Shown: positions 45,006-54,400 of the stretch, one piece after another
Layout of the letters: each line of letters begins with the position of its first letter
How positions within the stretch are numbered: position 1 is the stretch's first letter
Assembly (NCBI GenBank): GCA_947491025.1
Contig: CANLIC010000012.1
Span: 33,925-97,924 of the forward strand
From: Myxococcales bacterium
GTDB lineage: Bacteria; Myxococcota_A; UBA9042
DNA length: 64,000 nucleotides
Direction of reading: 5' to 3'
Translations under genes and position numbers: made by a program
Notes under the pieces: model-generated
The model's input: only the letters and a program-made list of their open reading frames with translations
Databases searched by the model: none
What the model was told of the DNA's origin: nothing

Positions 45006-47291
45006 TCAACGCACGAAGACGTCGACGCCGTGCTGGCTGCCCTGGCCCGTGCCGCCGTTGCTGCGGTAGCGGTCGAGGGACTCCGAGCCGAAACCGTCTT
45101 GCCATTGCCGGCCGCTCTCGAGCGTGCCGCCGAGGCCGCTGTAGCTGAGATTCGTCGCGTTGTCGTAGCAGACCCAGCTCGAGGGGTTGTTGACAGTCTG
45201 GCCGTTGGTGGCGACGTCGTTGCCGATGCGGACGCCGCTGTGGCTCGACAGCATGTTCATGCGCCATTTCGCCGGCAACTGGCTGCACATCTGGGACGGC
45301 GCCGGGTAGCCCATGAGCTCTTGCGGGCTGGCCGCGCCGGCGACCAGGGTCAAGGCCACGCCGGAGTTGTTGGAGCCGGCGCCGCTGCCGAGCTTCTGGA
45401 AGCGGTCGAGCAGCGTGGTGCCGACCATGTTCGGCACGGCGAGCACGGTCGTGAGCCCGGTCACTTTGTCGCGCAGCATGACCTGGCCATCGGTGGTCTT
45501 GTAGCTGTTGAAGGTCTCGTACTTGGCGTTGACGGAGCTGAGCTGGGCCGGCGCGGCGTCGTTGACGACTGTGGTGCCCGTCCAGTGGCTCGCGTTGAAG
45601 CCGAAGGTGGTCCCGTGGCCGGACTGGGCCTGCATGACCAGCACCCAGCCGCCACCCTGCGCCTGCATCTCGCAGTGGACGGGCGCCTTGCCGCTCGGGC
45701 CGTCGCCATCGGGATCGAGCCAGTAGACGCCGGACTTGGCGCCCTTGTCCTTGGCGACGATCTCCTTGCAGCTCTTTGCCGGGTTGCCCTTGCTGCCGAA
45801 ACCGCCGGGCAGGGTCTCGACGATGTCGAACTCGACCCCGTTGCAGATGTGGAGCATGCGCGCCTTCGGGTCGTAGTAGAGGTAGCCGAGCGTGGCGGCG
45901 CTGCAGACGACCGGCGCCTTTTCGCTGGCCTGCAGCTGCAGACCGCTCGTCGCCTGGAACACGCCGGTGGCCGCGACCTTCTTGCTCGACAGCGTCTGAA
46001 TCTGAATGGAGAAGTCGACGATGGTGCCGTCGGTCTTGGCGACCGTGTTGCAGAGCTTGTCGTTGCCCGGCGCCTGCGGCAGGCAGAAGGCGGCGTCCTT
46101 GACCTTGAGGGTCCACTGGCCCTTGGGGTTCTGGCCAACCCATGCAGCGATGGCGCCCACCGCTGGCGCATTGCTCGGTGTGTACGTGACTTTGAACGCC
46201 TTCTCGTCCTTTTTGCCGCAGGGATCGCAGAGCGTCCAGCCCACTTTCTTGTCGTCAGGCGGCAGGACCTGCATCGAGATCGCCGCGAGGTCGGTGTTGT
46301 GGACCTCGACGGTCAGCGCGAACGACTGAGCGAGGCCGATATCGGGGAAATCGATGGTGGCGACGCCGTCTTCGCCGGTGTTGTCTGGAATCGCCTTACC
46401 CTTGCTGGTCGTCTCGATGGTGTCGACGAACTGATTGGTCAGCAGGCCGTTGCTGACCTCGTCGAGGGCGTCCTTGGGCAGGGCGCTCGGGTCAAGGCCC
46501 GGCGTGCAGATGAGCTTGCCGTCGGCGGCGATGCCCTTGACCACCTCACCGGGCTTGCTGCAGCTGCCGCTCGGCAAGGCGAGGCCGGTGAGCTTGCTGC
46601 CGTCGCCGACGAACTGGGTCGCGACAACGCTCTTGGCGACGAGATCGCCGGTGAAGGTGCCGTTCTTGGCCTTGAGCGAGTTGGCGCCGAGATCGACGTC
46701 ACCGTCAAAGACCAGCTCCGCGACGCTCACACAGCCCGTGCAGCCGAGGTCAAGCGCGGGCCCGCCCTTGCTGGAGCTGCCGGCGTAGTTGAAGCCGAGC
46801 TTGGCGGCCGACACTGCGCCGTTGGCCAGATGGTCGCCGCCCACGCAGCCGGAGCAGCTGAGGACGGCGGCATTGGCGGCATGCAGAGCGTAGGGCGCGG
46901 CGTACATGCGGCTGCGCGGTAGCTCTGGGTCGCTGCCGACCTTGATGCCGATGTAGGCCTCGGCCAGCGCCGCAAGCGCCAAGGCGTCGATGGGCTTGGT
47001 GGCGCCCGCCACCACGTCAAAGCGACCACCCATGACCTTGACCTTGACCGGACCCTCGCTCCATACCGCTGTCCCGCCCGTCGACGCTGCGTAGAGCGCG
47101 AGGACGAGGTCGTAGTCGCCGTCGGGCACCGGCGCGCCGCCAGCGCCCATGATCACGCCCTCAAGCCGCATGGCGGCAGGGGCCACAGCAAAGGCAGAGG
47201 CGGACAGAAGGACGAGGCCAAGCAGGGCGCCGGCGAAGGCCCCCCAGCGAGGGCCGCGTCGAACCGTCGAGCTGCGAATTCCGTCGTGCAT
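45006..47291 (-). CDS. Secreted protein with P-domain-like and C-terminal fibrinogen-like domains
   Basis: A 761-residue protein from the ATG at 47291 (AAGGA 7 bases upstream); longer upstream frames overlap the divergent DUF523 gene. A Sec signal (GALLGLVLLSASAFA) gives cleavage after AFA, not a lipobox. N-terminal PVPDGDYDLVLALYAASTGG and the repeated LxCxGC units (SCSGCVGG, GCTGCVSVAELVFDGDVDLG) are a pattern common in myxobacterial secreted proteins. About residues 290-417 resemble the P/Homo B domain (KAIPDNTGEDGVATIDFP, NPKGQWTLKVKDAAF). About 507-761 resemble a fibrinogen C-terminal domain (SGVYWLDPDGDG, CEMQAQGGGWVLVMQAQ, YSGLGGTLESGRQWQDGF). Probable secreted binding protein. Confidence 0.75.
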   Translation of the reverse strand: MHDGIRSSTVRRGPRWGAFAGALLGLVLLSASAFAVAPAAMRLEGVIMGAGGAPVPDGDYDLVLALYAASTGGTAVWSEGPVKVKVMGGRFDVVAGATKPIDALALAALAEAYIGIKVGSDPELPRSRMYAAPYALHAANAAVLSCSGCVGGDHLANGAVSAAKLGFNYAGSSSKGGPALDLGCTGCVSVAELVFDGDVDLGANSLKAKNGTFTGDLVAKSVVATQFVGDGSKLTGLALPSGSCSKPGEVVKGIAADGKLICTPGLDPSALPKDALDEVSNGLLTNQFVDTIETTSKGKAIPDNTGEDGVATIDFPDIGLAQSFALTVEVHNTDLAAISMQVLPPDDKKVGWTLCDPCGKKDEKAFKVTYTPSNAPAVGAIAAWVGQNPKGQWTLKVKDAAFCLPQAPGNDKLCNTVAKTDGTIVDFSIQIQTLSSKKVAATGVFQATSGLQLQASEKAPVVCSAATLGYLYYDPKARMLHICNGVEFDIVETLPGGFGSKGNPAKSCKEIVAKDKGAKSGVYWLDPDGDGPSGKAPVHCEMQAQGGGWVLVMQAQSGHGTTFGFNASHWTGTTVVNDAAPAQLSSVNAKYETFNSYKTTDGQVMLRDKVTGLTTVLAVPNMVGTTLLDRFQKLGSGAGSNNSGVALTLVAGAASPQELMGYPAPSQMCSQLPAKWRMNMLSSHSGVRIGNDVATNGQTVNNPSSWVCYDNATNLSYSGLGGTLESGRQWQDGFGSESLDRYRSNGGTGQGSQHGVDVFVR

Positions 47292-47558
47292 GGCGAATTC
47301 CTTGGTGGTCAGCGACTGTGCGAATCTGGCGGTGAGTTCAACCGCGTAGAGTATCCAGGTGCCCGACCGCTCCGTCAATTGTTGCGCAGTTAACCCTTGG
47401 CATCCGCTCGAGCGGCAGTGGCGCCGCCGGTCCATGGGGTCCAATGGCCAGACGAGGGCTCGATCACAGGCGCGGCTGCCGCTCTGGCAGCGCTCTGGTA
47501 CGGTGCTCCGGGCGCGAGGAAGGGAGTGCGGCCTCCGACGCGGCGCTGAGGGGAGCCC

Positions 47559-48074
47559 ATGACCGAAGAGCGACCGACAGCGGCGGGGACGGTGGTGGCG
47601 GTGTCGGCCTGCCTCGCCGGCCGCGCCTGCCGGTACGACGGCCGCAGCGCCGGCGATGACGCCCTGCGGGCCCGCCTGGCGACGCTGGAGGCCGCAGGCG
47701 CGCTCCTCGTGGCGGTCTGTCCCGAGGAGCTCGGCGAGCTGGGCACGCCACGGCCTGCCGCAGGCCTCACCGGCGGTGACGGCGCCGACGTGCTCGCTGG
47801 CCGGGCCCGGGTCCTGCGCAACCGCGATGGCGCCGACGTGACCGCTGCGTTCGTCGCCGGTGCGGACGCCGCTCTGGCGCGGGCGGAGGCGGCCTGCGGA
47901 CGCGCCGGCAGCGGTCCCGACGTCGCGAGGCAGGCGCTGCTCAAGGCGCGCAGCCCCTCCTGCGGCGCGGGGAAGACCTGGGTAGACGGCGCCGTTCGCC
48001 CTGGCGACGGCGTCTTCGCGGCGCGGCTTCGGGCGGCTGGGTGGCAGGTTGCGACCGACGAAGACGCACCCTGA
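47559..48074 (+). CDS. DUF523 (TudS-like) protein
   Basis: A 171-residue protein with all DUF523 landmarks: VVAVSACLAGRACRYDGRS, AVCPEELGELGTPRPAAGL, ALLKARSPSCGAGKTWVDG and GDGVFAARLRAAGW. The conserved Cys in SACLAG, VCPEE and SPSCG are thought to hold an Fe-S cluster. Characterised relatives (TudS) remove sulfur from 2-thiouracil; the activity here is inferred only from the family. It is divergent from the fibrinogen-like gene across 267 bases and convergent with the methyltransferase. Confidence 0.85.
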   Translation: MTEERPTAAGTVVAVSACLAGRACRYDGRSAGDDALRARLATLEAAGALLVAVCPEELGELGTPRPAAGLTGGDGADVLAGRARVLRNRDGADVTAAFVAGADAALARAEAACGRAGSGPDVARQALLKARSPSCGAGKTWVDGAVRPGDGVFAARLRAAGWQVATDEDAP

Positions 48075-48182
48075 GCCAGCCAACGGCGGGAGGCCCGGTC
48101 AGGGCGCCAGTGGCGCGGGGTGCGATGGACGCAAAGCGGCAGCAACCGGCCGCGGCGGACGTCCTCAGCCGCCGTCAGGCGC

Positions 48183-48989
48183 CTATTCGCGCGCGCGCCC
48201 GGCGGCCTGTGCCAATCGATCCAACAGCGAGCGCAGCAGCGCGTGATCGCGTGCGCTGAGATCCATCTTCTCGACCAACTCCACCACCCGCGGCCGAAAC
48301 AGGCGCGCCTCGCGGGCATCGTGCAGACCCGCTTGCTCGATAGCGCCCTGCAGCGCCTCGATGAGGGCCAGCCGATCGGCGGCGAGGGTCCGCCCAGCCT
48401 CGGCTTGCCGCCAGCCAACCGCCGCTTGCGAAAACAGCGTCAACGCGACGGCCACCGCTGAGGCGAGGTTGAGGCTGGCGACAGGTCCGGGCGTCGGCAG
48501 CCGCAGCAATCGCTGGCAGGTTGCGGCTTCAGACGTGGCCAACCCGGTGCGCTCGTTGCCGAAGACGAGGCCGAGCCGCCCAGGCGACGCCGGCAGCAAA
48601 CGCAGCGCCCGATCGAGGTCGAGCGCCGGCCGCACGAGGGCCGCCCGCATCTTTCCAGAAAACCCAACGCTGAAATCGAGGTCCGCGAGCGCCGCCGTCA
48701 GGTCGGGATAGGGCGTCGCCTGCAAGAGCGTTTGCTCGCAGGGGTGGGCCATGCGCAGGGCGGGTCGGGTGTCGAAAGGGCACAGCGGCGCGCACAACCG
48801 CAGCGCCACGCCGAAGTTGCCGCAGAGCCGGACGACGCTGCCGACGTTCTCGCTGCCTTCGGGCCGCACCAGCACGACGACGAGCGGCAGATCGGGTCGG
48901 GCGACGGCAACGGCGCTTGGGGCCATGGATGCGCTGACCCGAAGATCGCGCGCGACCCCGGCGGCTCCACGCGGCGGATAGCGCCTCAT
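48183..48989 (-). CDS. TrmJ-like SpoU-family RNA methyltransferase
   Basis: A 268-residue protein with the trefoil-knot SPOUT motifs: VLVRPEGSENVGSVVRLCGN (motif 1), LGLVFGNERTGL (motif 2) and LPTPGPVASLNLASAVAV (motif 3). This form, with FGNERTGL and SLNLA, is closest to TrmJ/LasT, which methylates the 2'-O of tRNA residue 32. The first 30 residues are extra; MAPSAVAVARPDLP would be an alternative start. The ATG at 48989 overlaps the stop of the big membrane protein by 4 bases, so it ends a coupled three-gene chain. Confidence 0.85.
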   Translation of the reverse strand: MRRYPPRGAAGVARDLRVSASMAPSAVAVARPDLPLVVVLVRPEGSENVGSVVRLCGNFGVALRLCAPLCPFDTRPALRMAHPCEQTLLQATPYPDLTAALADLDFSVGFSGKMRAALVRPALDLDRALRLLPASPGRLGLVFGNERTGLATSEAATCQRLLRLPTPGPVASLNLASAVAVALTLFSQAAVGWRQAEAGRTLAADRLALIEALQGAIEQAGLHDAREARLFRPRVVELVEKMDLSARDHALLRSLLDRLAQAAGRARE

Positions 48990-51463
48990 GGCCGAGGGCC
49001 GCTGCGACGCCAGAGGCGCAGCTCGACGAGGTCGGCGGGGTCACGCAAGTGCCAGGACAAGCCCCGGTCGTAGATGCGCGCCGCGAAGCGCTCCTCGGCC
49101 AGAAGCTGCCACGGGCCGCTCTGCAGCACCTCTTCGCAGGCGGGGTGCCGGGCCGCTGAGCCCGGCCGCAGGCTGCACTCCGGCCCCTCATAGAAGATGA
49201 GGCAGCCGGTCGCGTCGCGCAGCAAGGCCCGACCCGCGGCGGACAACGACGCGGCCTCCGGCACCTCCTCCAGGCGGTAGGGCGAGTGCGCGGGATCGGC
49301 CTTGGCCGCCGGTCCAGAGGCGGCGGCTGAGGCAGCCACAGAGGCCGCAACGCCGCGGCGGGCGGTCTCGAGCGACGTCGAGGCCCGCGCGGCGGGGACG
49401 GCGTCGGCGGCGACGAGGCCGAACTCACCGAAGCGCTGGATCTCTTGCCGACGCCAACGCCGCGATGGCTCGGCCGCCAAGAGGGTGCCGACGCGGTCCA
49501 GCTTGCTTGCCGGTGGCCCAGCGCGCGGCCGCATGATCTCGACGACCGCGCAGCCCTGGGGCAGCAGCGCCGGTGCGCCGGGCGCCGAGGGCGCGGCCGC
49601 GCGGTCGAGGAACGCCCGCTCACGCATGACGTCAAAGTTAACGTCCTGAATGCCAGAGAGGTGCAAGAGCGGCGAAAGCAGCAGCAACGCCGCGAGGCCG
49701 ACAAGCAGCGCCATTGGGAGGGCTGCCCGCACGCCCCCAGCCGCCGCGCCGTCGGCCGACAGCCGCCCTGCGCGCAACGCGGCGAAGGCAGCGGCCAGTC
49801 CGACGCCGCCGAGCAGCGCCATCGCCGGCAGCGAGTGGAGCTGATAGCGCGCGTTGTTAAGCGGCTCGTCGACGACGACCACGCCATGGAGCGCGATGAA
49901 ACCGAGGGTCCAGGCCACCAGCCAGAGGCCGCGCCGGCGCAGGGTGAGCGCGGACTCGGCGTCGCCCTCGCGTCGCGCTTCTTGGTCCACGGTCGGCGAC
50001 GGCGCCCGAAAGGCGCCGACCAACGCCGCGGGCCGGTACAGCAACACCACCGCGCCGGCCACGACGAGCGCCGTCCAGGCGGGCGGGGTCAGGCGCCAGA
50101 ACAGCAGCGGATTGTGGCTCGGCCAGGTCAGCAGCTGTGCAGCGCCGAGGACGCTATGCCAGCCGAGGGCCTCCTGCACCGCCGCGCCGTCCGAGCGCAG
50201 CAGGCCCCAGGACACGACGAGGCCGACAGTGGCGATGGTGGCGGCGACCGCCAAGCGCCAACGCAGGGCGTCGCGGCGCGCGGCCAGAAAGACGGCGCTG
50301 ATGAGCAGCGGCGCGAAGACGAGGTTGAGCGGCTGTGCCGTCAACGCCAGCCAGGTCAGCGGTGGCAGGCCCAGCCAGCGCAGGGCGCGCAGCCAGGGCC
50401 TCTCTTCTTCCAACATCAGGTACATCCAAAAGAAGGCGGCCGACGACCACAGCATCGACACCGTGAACTGGTCGTCGGCCGCCGCAAACCGGATCGCGTG
50501 TGGGCTGCAGGCCAGCAGCGCGGCAGCGAGCCAGGCGGGGCGGGCGTCGCCGAAGAGCTTGCAACCGTGGCCAAAGAGGGCGACCGGCGCCAGGGTCGAG
50601 CACACCCGCATCGCCAGCGCCTGGGCGTCATCGTAGGCGACTCCCCCGGTCGGCCACAGCCAGAGGTGCAGCAGGTCGGAGTCCTGCAATGCCGTGCCGA
50701 GGGTGGTGCGCCGCGACCAGGACCATGCGGTCATCGGCGCCTGAATCGGCAGGGTGAAGCGCCACAAGGCCGAGAGCCCCACCAGCGCAGCGAGCCAGGG
50801 CCAGCCACCGCCCGGCAAGGTGCGCCCGGCCCGCGCCGCAGCGATGAGGAGCCAGAGGGCAAAGAGGGGCGCCCAGAAGAGCACATCGTCGGGCCGCACC
50901 AGGCGCACCGCCTTGACCTCCTGGCGGGCCGGTTGGTGAAACAGCCCCGCCAGGTTCCGGCCTTCCGGGCCAGCGTTGGCCGCGATGCGCTCTGCCACCG
51001 CCTCCAACAGGAGGTCGCGCCTGGTCGCGTCGGCGGCGCCCGCCGGCTTGGCGGCGTCCTCGCGCAGGGCGGTGTCGGCTGGGAGTCGCCGGCTGGCCGC
51101 AGCGTTGCCCTGTGGTTGCGCAATCGCCGGGTGCTCGGCCGCGAACAGGCAGAGCCGCCGCGCGGCCGCCGGGATCCCGGACCCGGGCGATCCGAGGGCA
51201 ACGAATCGGTAGCAGACGCGATCACCGGCGATCTCCGCGCCATCCCAGCGGTATCCGCCTGCCGCTGGACCACCGTCGCGCCACGGCGCCAGCAGCTTCT
51301 CGACGAGGCGCTCCTGCGCCGGCCCAATCACCCGATACGAGAGCGGTGGGTTGGGATCGTCGTGGGCGAAGCCTGGACGCGGGCCCAGCACGGCAAGCGC
51401 CACAAGTCCGTGCAACGCTGCGCAGATCCACGGCGCAGGGGTCCGCAATCGCCGCACGTTCAC
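48986..51463 (-). CDS. Large polytopic membrane protein with N-terminal signal region (glycosyltransferase-like topology)
   Basis: An 825-residue protein starting at GTG 51463 in a GTGA overlap with the upstream stop. After a hydrophobic leader there are about 175 extracytoplasmic residues. These are followed by roughly ten membrane spans to about residue 600 (VLFWAPLFALWLLIAAA, AWLAAALLACSPHAIRFAAA, LAVAATIATVGLVVSWGLL), then a soluble C-terminus. The membrane part has the look of GT-C/PMT-type glycosyltransferases, for example AWSWSRRTTLGTALQDSDLL and ACSPHAIRFAAADDQF in loops, but I find no diagnostic Asp-Asp motif. I do not assign a function. Its neighbours are a huge membrane protein and a TrmJ-like gene. 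Confidence 0.6.
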   Translation of the reverse strand: MNVRRLRTPAPWICAALHGLVALAVLGPRPGFAHDDPNPPLSYRVIGPAQERLVEKLLAPWRDGGPAAGGYRWDGAEIAGDRVCYRFVALGSPGSGIPAAARRLCLFAAEHPAIAQPQGNAAASRRLPADTALREDAAKPAGAADATRRDLLLEAVAERIAANAGPEGRNLAGLFHQPARQEVKAVRLVRPDDVLFWAPLFALWLLIAAARAGRTLPGGGWPWLAALVGLSALWRFTLPIQAPMTAWSWSRRTTLGTALQDSDLLHLWLWPTGGVAYDDAQALAMRVCSTLAPVALFGHGCKLFGDARPAWLAAALLACSPHAIRFAAADDQFTVSMLWSSAAFFWMYLMLEEERPWLRALRWLGLPPLTWLALTAQPLNLVFAPLLISAVFLAARRDALRWRLAVAATIATVGLVVSWGLLRSDGAAVQEALGWHSVLGAAQLLTWPSHNPLLFWRLTPPAWTALVVAGAVVLLYRPAALVGAFRAPSPTVDQEARREGDAESALTLRRRGLWLVAWTLGFIALHGVVVVDEPLNNARYQLHSLPAMALLGGVGLAAAFAALRAGRLSADGAAAGGVRAALPMALLVGLAALLLLSPLLHLSGIQDVNFDVMRERAFLDRAAAPSAPGAPALLPQGCAVVEIMRPRAGPPASKLDRVGTLLAAEPSRRWRRQEIQRFGEFGLVAADAVPAARASTSLETARRGVAASVAASAAASGPAAKADPAHSPYRLEEVPEAASLSAAGRALLRDATGCLIFYEGPECSLRPGSAARHPACEEVLQSGPWQLLAEERFAARIYDRGLSWHLRDPADLVELRLWRRSGPRP

Positions 51464-54400
51464 GGGGCCGCTGGCGGTGGCGGCAGGTCGTCGCGGGCGG
51501 GTCCCGAGGGTCGGAAGGCGCCGGAGTCGTCCGCGGGCGGTACCGCCGAGGGTTCAGCCGCCGACCGCTTCGTCGCCGTCATCGGCCGCCAGATGCCGCC
51601 GTCCGACCAGCAGCGGAAGGCCCACGGCAGCCAACGCAGCAGCGCCGACACCAACCAGAGGCTCCACAGCAGCATCGCGACGCGGAAGACCCAGAGCGGC
51701 AACGAGATCATCGCCGCATCGGGCAGCGGCCCACCGACGCGATCGACGTACCACGTCAGGTGGTTGTTGCTCGAGCCAGCGCCCTCGACCTGCATGTCGA
51801 CGTCGAGCAGCAGGTTGCTGTGGATGGCGGCGTACAGGGCGCCGAGCGCCGCCACCGTCGCCGCCACCAGGCCGAGCTGGACGAGGTCGAAGAGGCCGCC
51901 CTGCTCCGGCGAAGGCCGCGTCGAGAAGTGCTGACGCCGCCAGGACAGCGCGATCAGCCAGCCAACGAAGATGAGCAACGGCGGGGTGCCGATGTTGGCG
52001 AACCCGATGCAGAGCAGCAGCCACTGCAGCGGCCGCAGCGGGAGTCCGCGCAGGCGCGACAGCATCAGGGCGAGCAGGAGCAGCACGGCGAGGTGGCTCC
52101 AGAAGAGCACCGCCGGCCCCCACGACGGACCGCGGGCGAAGAGCAGCCAGCGGTCGTCGCCGAGGTGGAGCGTGGTGCGGACGTTGACGGCAGGTCCGCC
52201 GATGTCGACGGTGGGCAACGCCTCGACGGCCGCGCGTTCCCACGGCTGCTGCCAGGCGATGTGGACCTGGGCCGCGCCGGGCTCGATCGGCAGGTGCAGC
52301 ACGCCGCGCTCGAGCTGCAGTGCGCGGTCTTTGCCGCCGATGCGGACCTTCTGCAGCTCGGCGTCGGCGGGCAGCGTCAGCTTGCGAATCGCGCCCTGCG
52401 AGGCCCGCACGTCGAGGTCGAGCGTCGCCGCCAGCAGGCGCTGGCCGGGCGTGACGTCGAAGCGCACGGCGTCGATGGTCAGTGCCTGGCCCTCGGCGCC
52501 GGCGGGCCGGTCGATCTTCAGCGTCAGGGCTTCGCCCGGCCACGGTCGGTAGGTCGGCCGCAGCCGGCGATCGCCGTCCACGCGCTGCACAGGCAGCACG
52601 CCGTCGCCCTGGCAGCGCCAGATCGGGCTGCACTCGACGTGCCAGGTCTCGGTCCACGGCACGCCGCGCGGCGCCGTCAGCGCGATCGCGGGTGACACCG
52701 CCAGCTGCGACGACAGCGAGACGGTGTCGACGTCGCGCTCGAGCGCCAAGAGCGCGACCCGCCGTCCACCCTTCTCTTCGACGCGGACGCCCTCGCTGAG
52801 CACCGCCTCGCCCGCGAGCAGGGGCAGCTCGACCAGCGTCGGCTGGCCCGGCCGCTGGCGTACGACGACGGTCTCGACCCGCCAGGGCAGGCCGATGAGC
52901 AGGCGGCGCTCGACCGTGAACCAGTCGGGCACCTCGGCCGCCGCGCGCTCCTGCACGGTGGCGCCGGCCTCGGGCTGCACGCGGCTCAGCTGCAGGCTCT
53001 CGCGCGGGATGCCATCGGGATCCAGGCCATCGACGCGCCACTGGCCGGCCTCGACGCGCAGCCGGCCCGGCCGCGACCACGCCTCGAAGGCCAGGGCCAC
53101 CGAAGCGCCCGCCGGCAGCAGGCCCTCGACCTCGACCGCGTGACGCCCCGCGGGCAGCCGCAGCCAGGTGGTGCCGTCGGCCTCGCGCCGCAGCGCCGAA
53201 CTCACCTGGCCGTCGACGCGCGCGCCGCCGATCTGCATGCCGGTGGGAATCGCCCAGCCCGCTGCCCGCAGGACATGGACCTCCGCCTGCAAGGTCACAG
53301 CGCCAGCGGCGTCGACGCGCAACGTCGCGCTCGGCGTCGTCGTGCACGGCCCATGGCAGGACTCGGCGTCGATCAGGCGATCGCGCAGCGCGTCGAGCGC
53401 CTCGCTCGGTGGCCAGGTCGAGAAGCCGGCGCCGGAGAGCGGGCGGGCCGAGGCCAATGCCTCGAGGTCGGTCGCCGATTGGGCCCACGCTGACGGGGCG
53501 CCGAGCAGGGCCATCGCGCCGAGGGTGAGCAGCAGCGCCGCGGTGCCGCCGAACATGCCGGTGCTGCGGGCCAGGAGCGCACGCAGGGAGGGCAGCACAG
53601 CGCGCAGCTCGAGCACCTGCACCGCCAGCGCGAGCATCAACGCCACGCGCAGCAAGGCCAGGAGGAGGCCGTGCAGCGGGGACTGCAGCCACAGCCGCAT
53701 GGTGTGATCGTGGCGCACGGGCCCGGACCATTCCAGCGACCAGGTCGATCCCTGCCAGCTCGGCACGCCAAAGCCGGTCTGCACGACCGCCTTGGGGTCG
53801 ACCTCGACCAGGTTGCGCTCGGCCTTGGACCAGTCAGCCTTGGCCTGCTTGCGGCTTGGACCGCGGCTGTTGAAGCCATACAGCGCGTTGGAGGACGCCG
53901 CCTCGACCGCGCCGCCCATCGACTCGCTGAGGCCCTGCTCCGCCTGCTGCTGCACCTGTGCCGGGGCTTCGGCCGCCTTGGCCATCGGGGCGTCCTGCGC
54001 TTCCTCCACGAGCGCTGCCTCGACCGCCGTCTGCTCCGCCCGGTCGTCGTCCTTGAGCGCCAAGGACCCGATCTGGAAGGGGGCGCCGAAGCCGCTGCTC
54101 ACCGAGACCTGCGGATAGACGCCGTGGCGGATCTGCAAGATCGCGAAGGGAATGGCCATCACCAACAGCGCCCCGCCGCACAGCACGCGCAGCCAGACGC
54201 CGATGCGCCGCAGCCAACCCTCGGGCAGCACGCGCAGCAACGCGGTCAACGCCAGCAGCCAGACCCAGATCCAGGCCGGCGCGTCCTCCTCGCCGTGGCA
54301 GATGACGGTCGTCACCAGCGCCAAGACGCCCCCGATGGGCCCAAAGAGTTTGCCGGTCGCCAGCGCAACCATCAGCACCAAGAAGAAATCCAGCAGCGTC

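Noticed and set aside
44445..46922. An 825-codon plus-strand frame opposite the fibrinogen-like gene and VOC gene
   Set aside because: It runs antisense across two well-supported genes and contains no recognisable domain.
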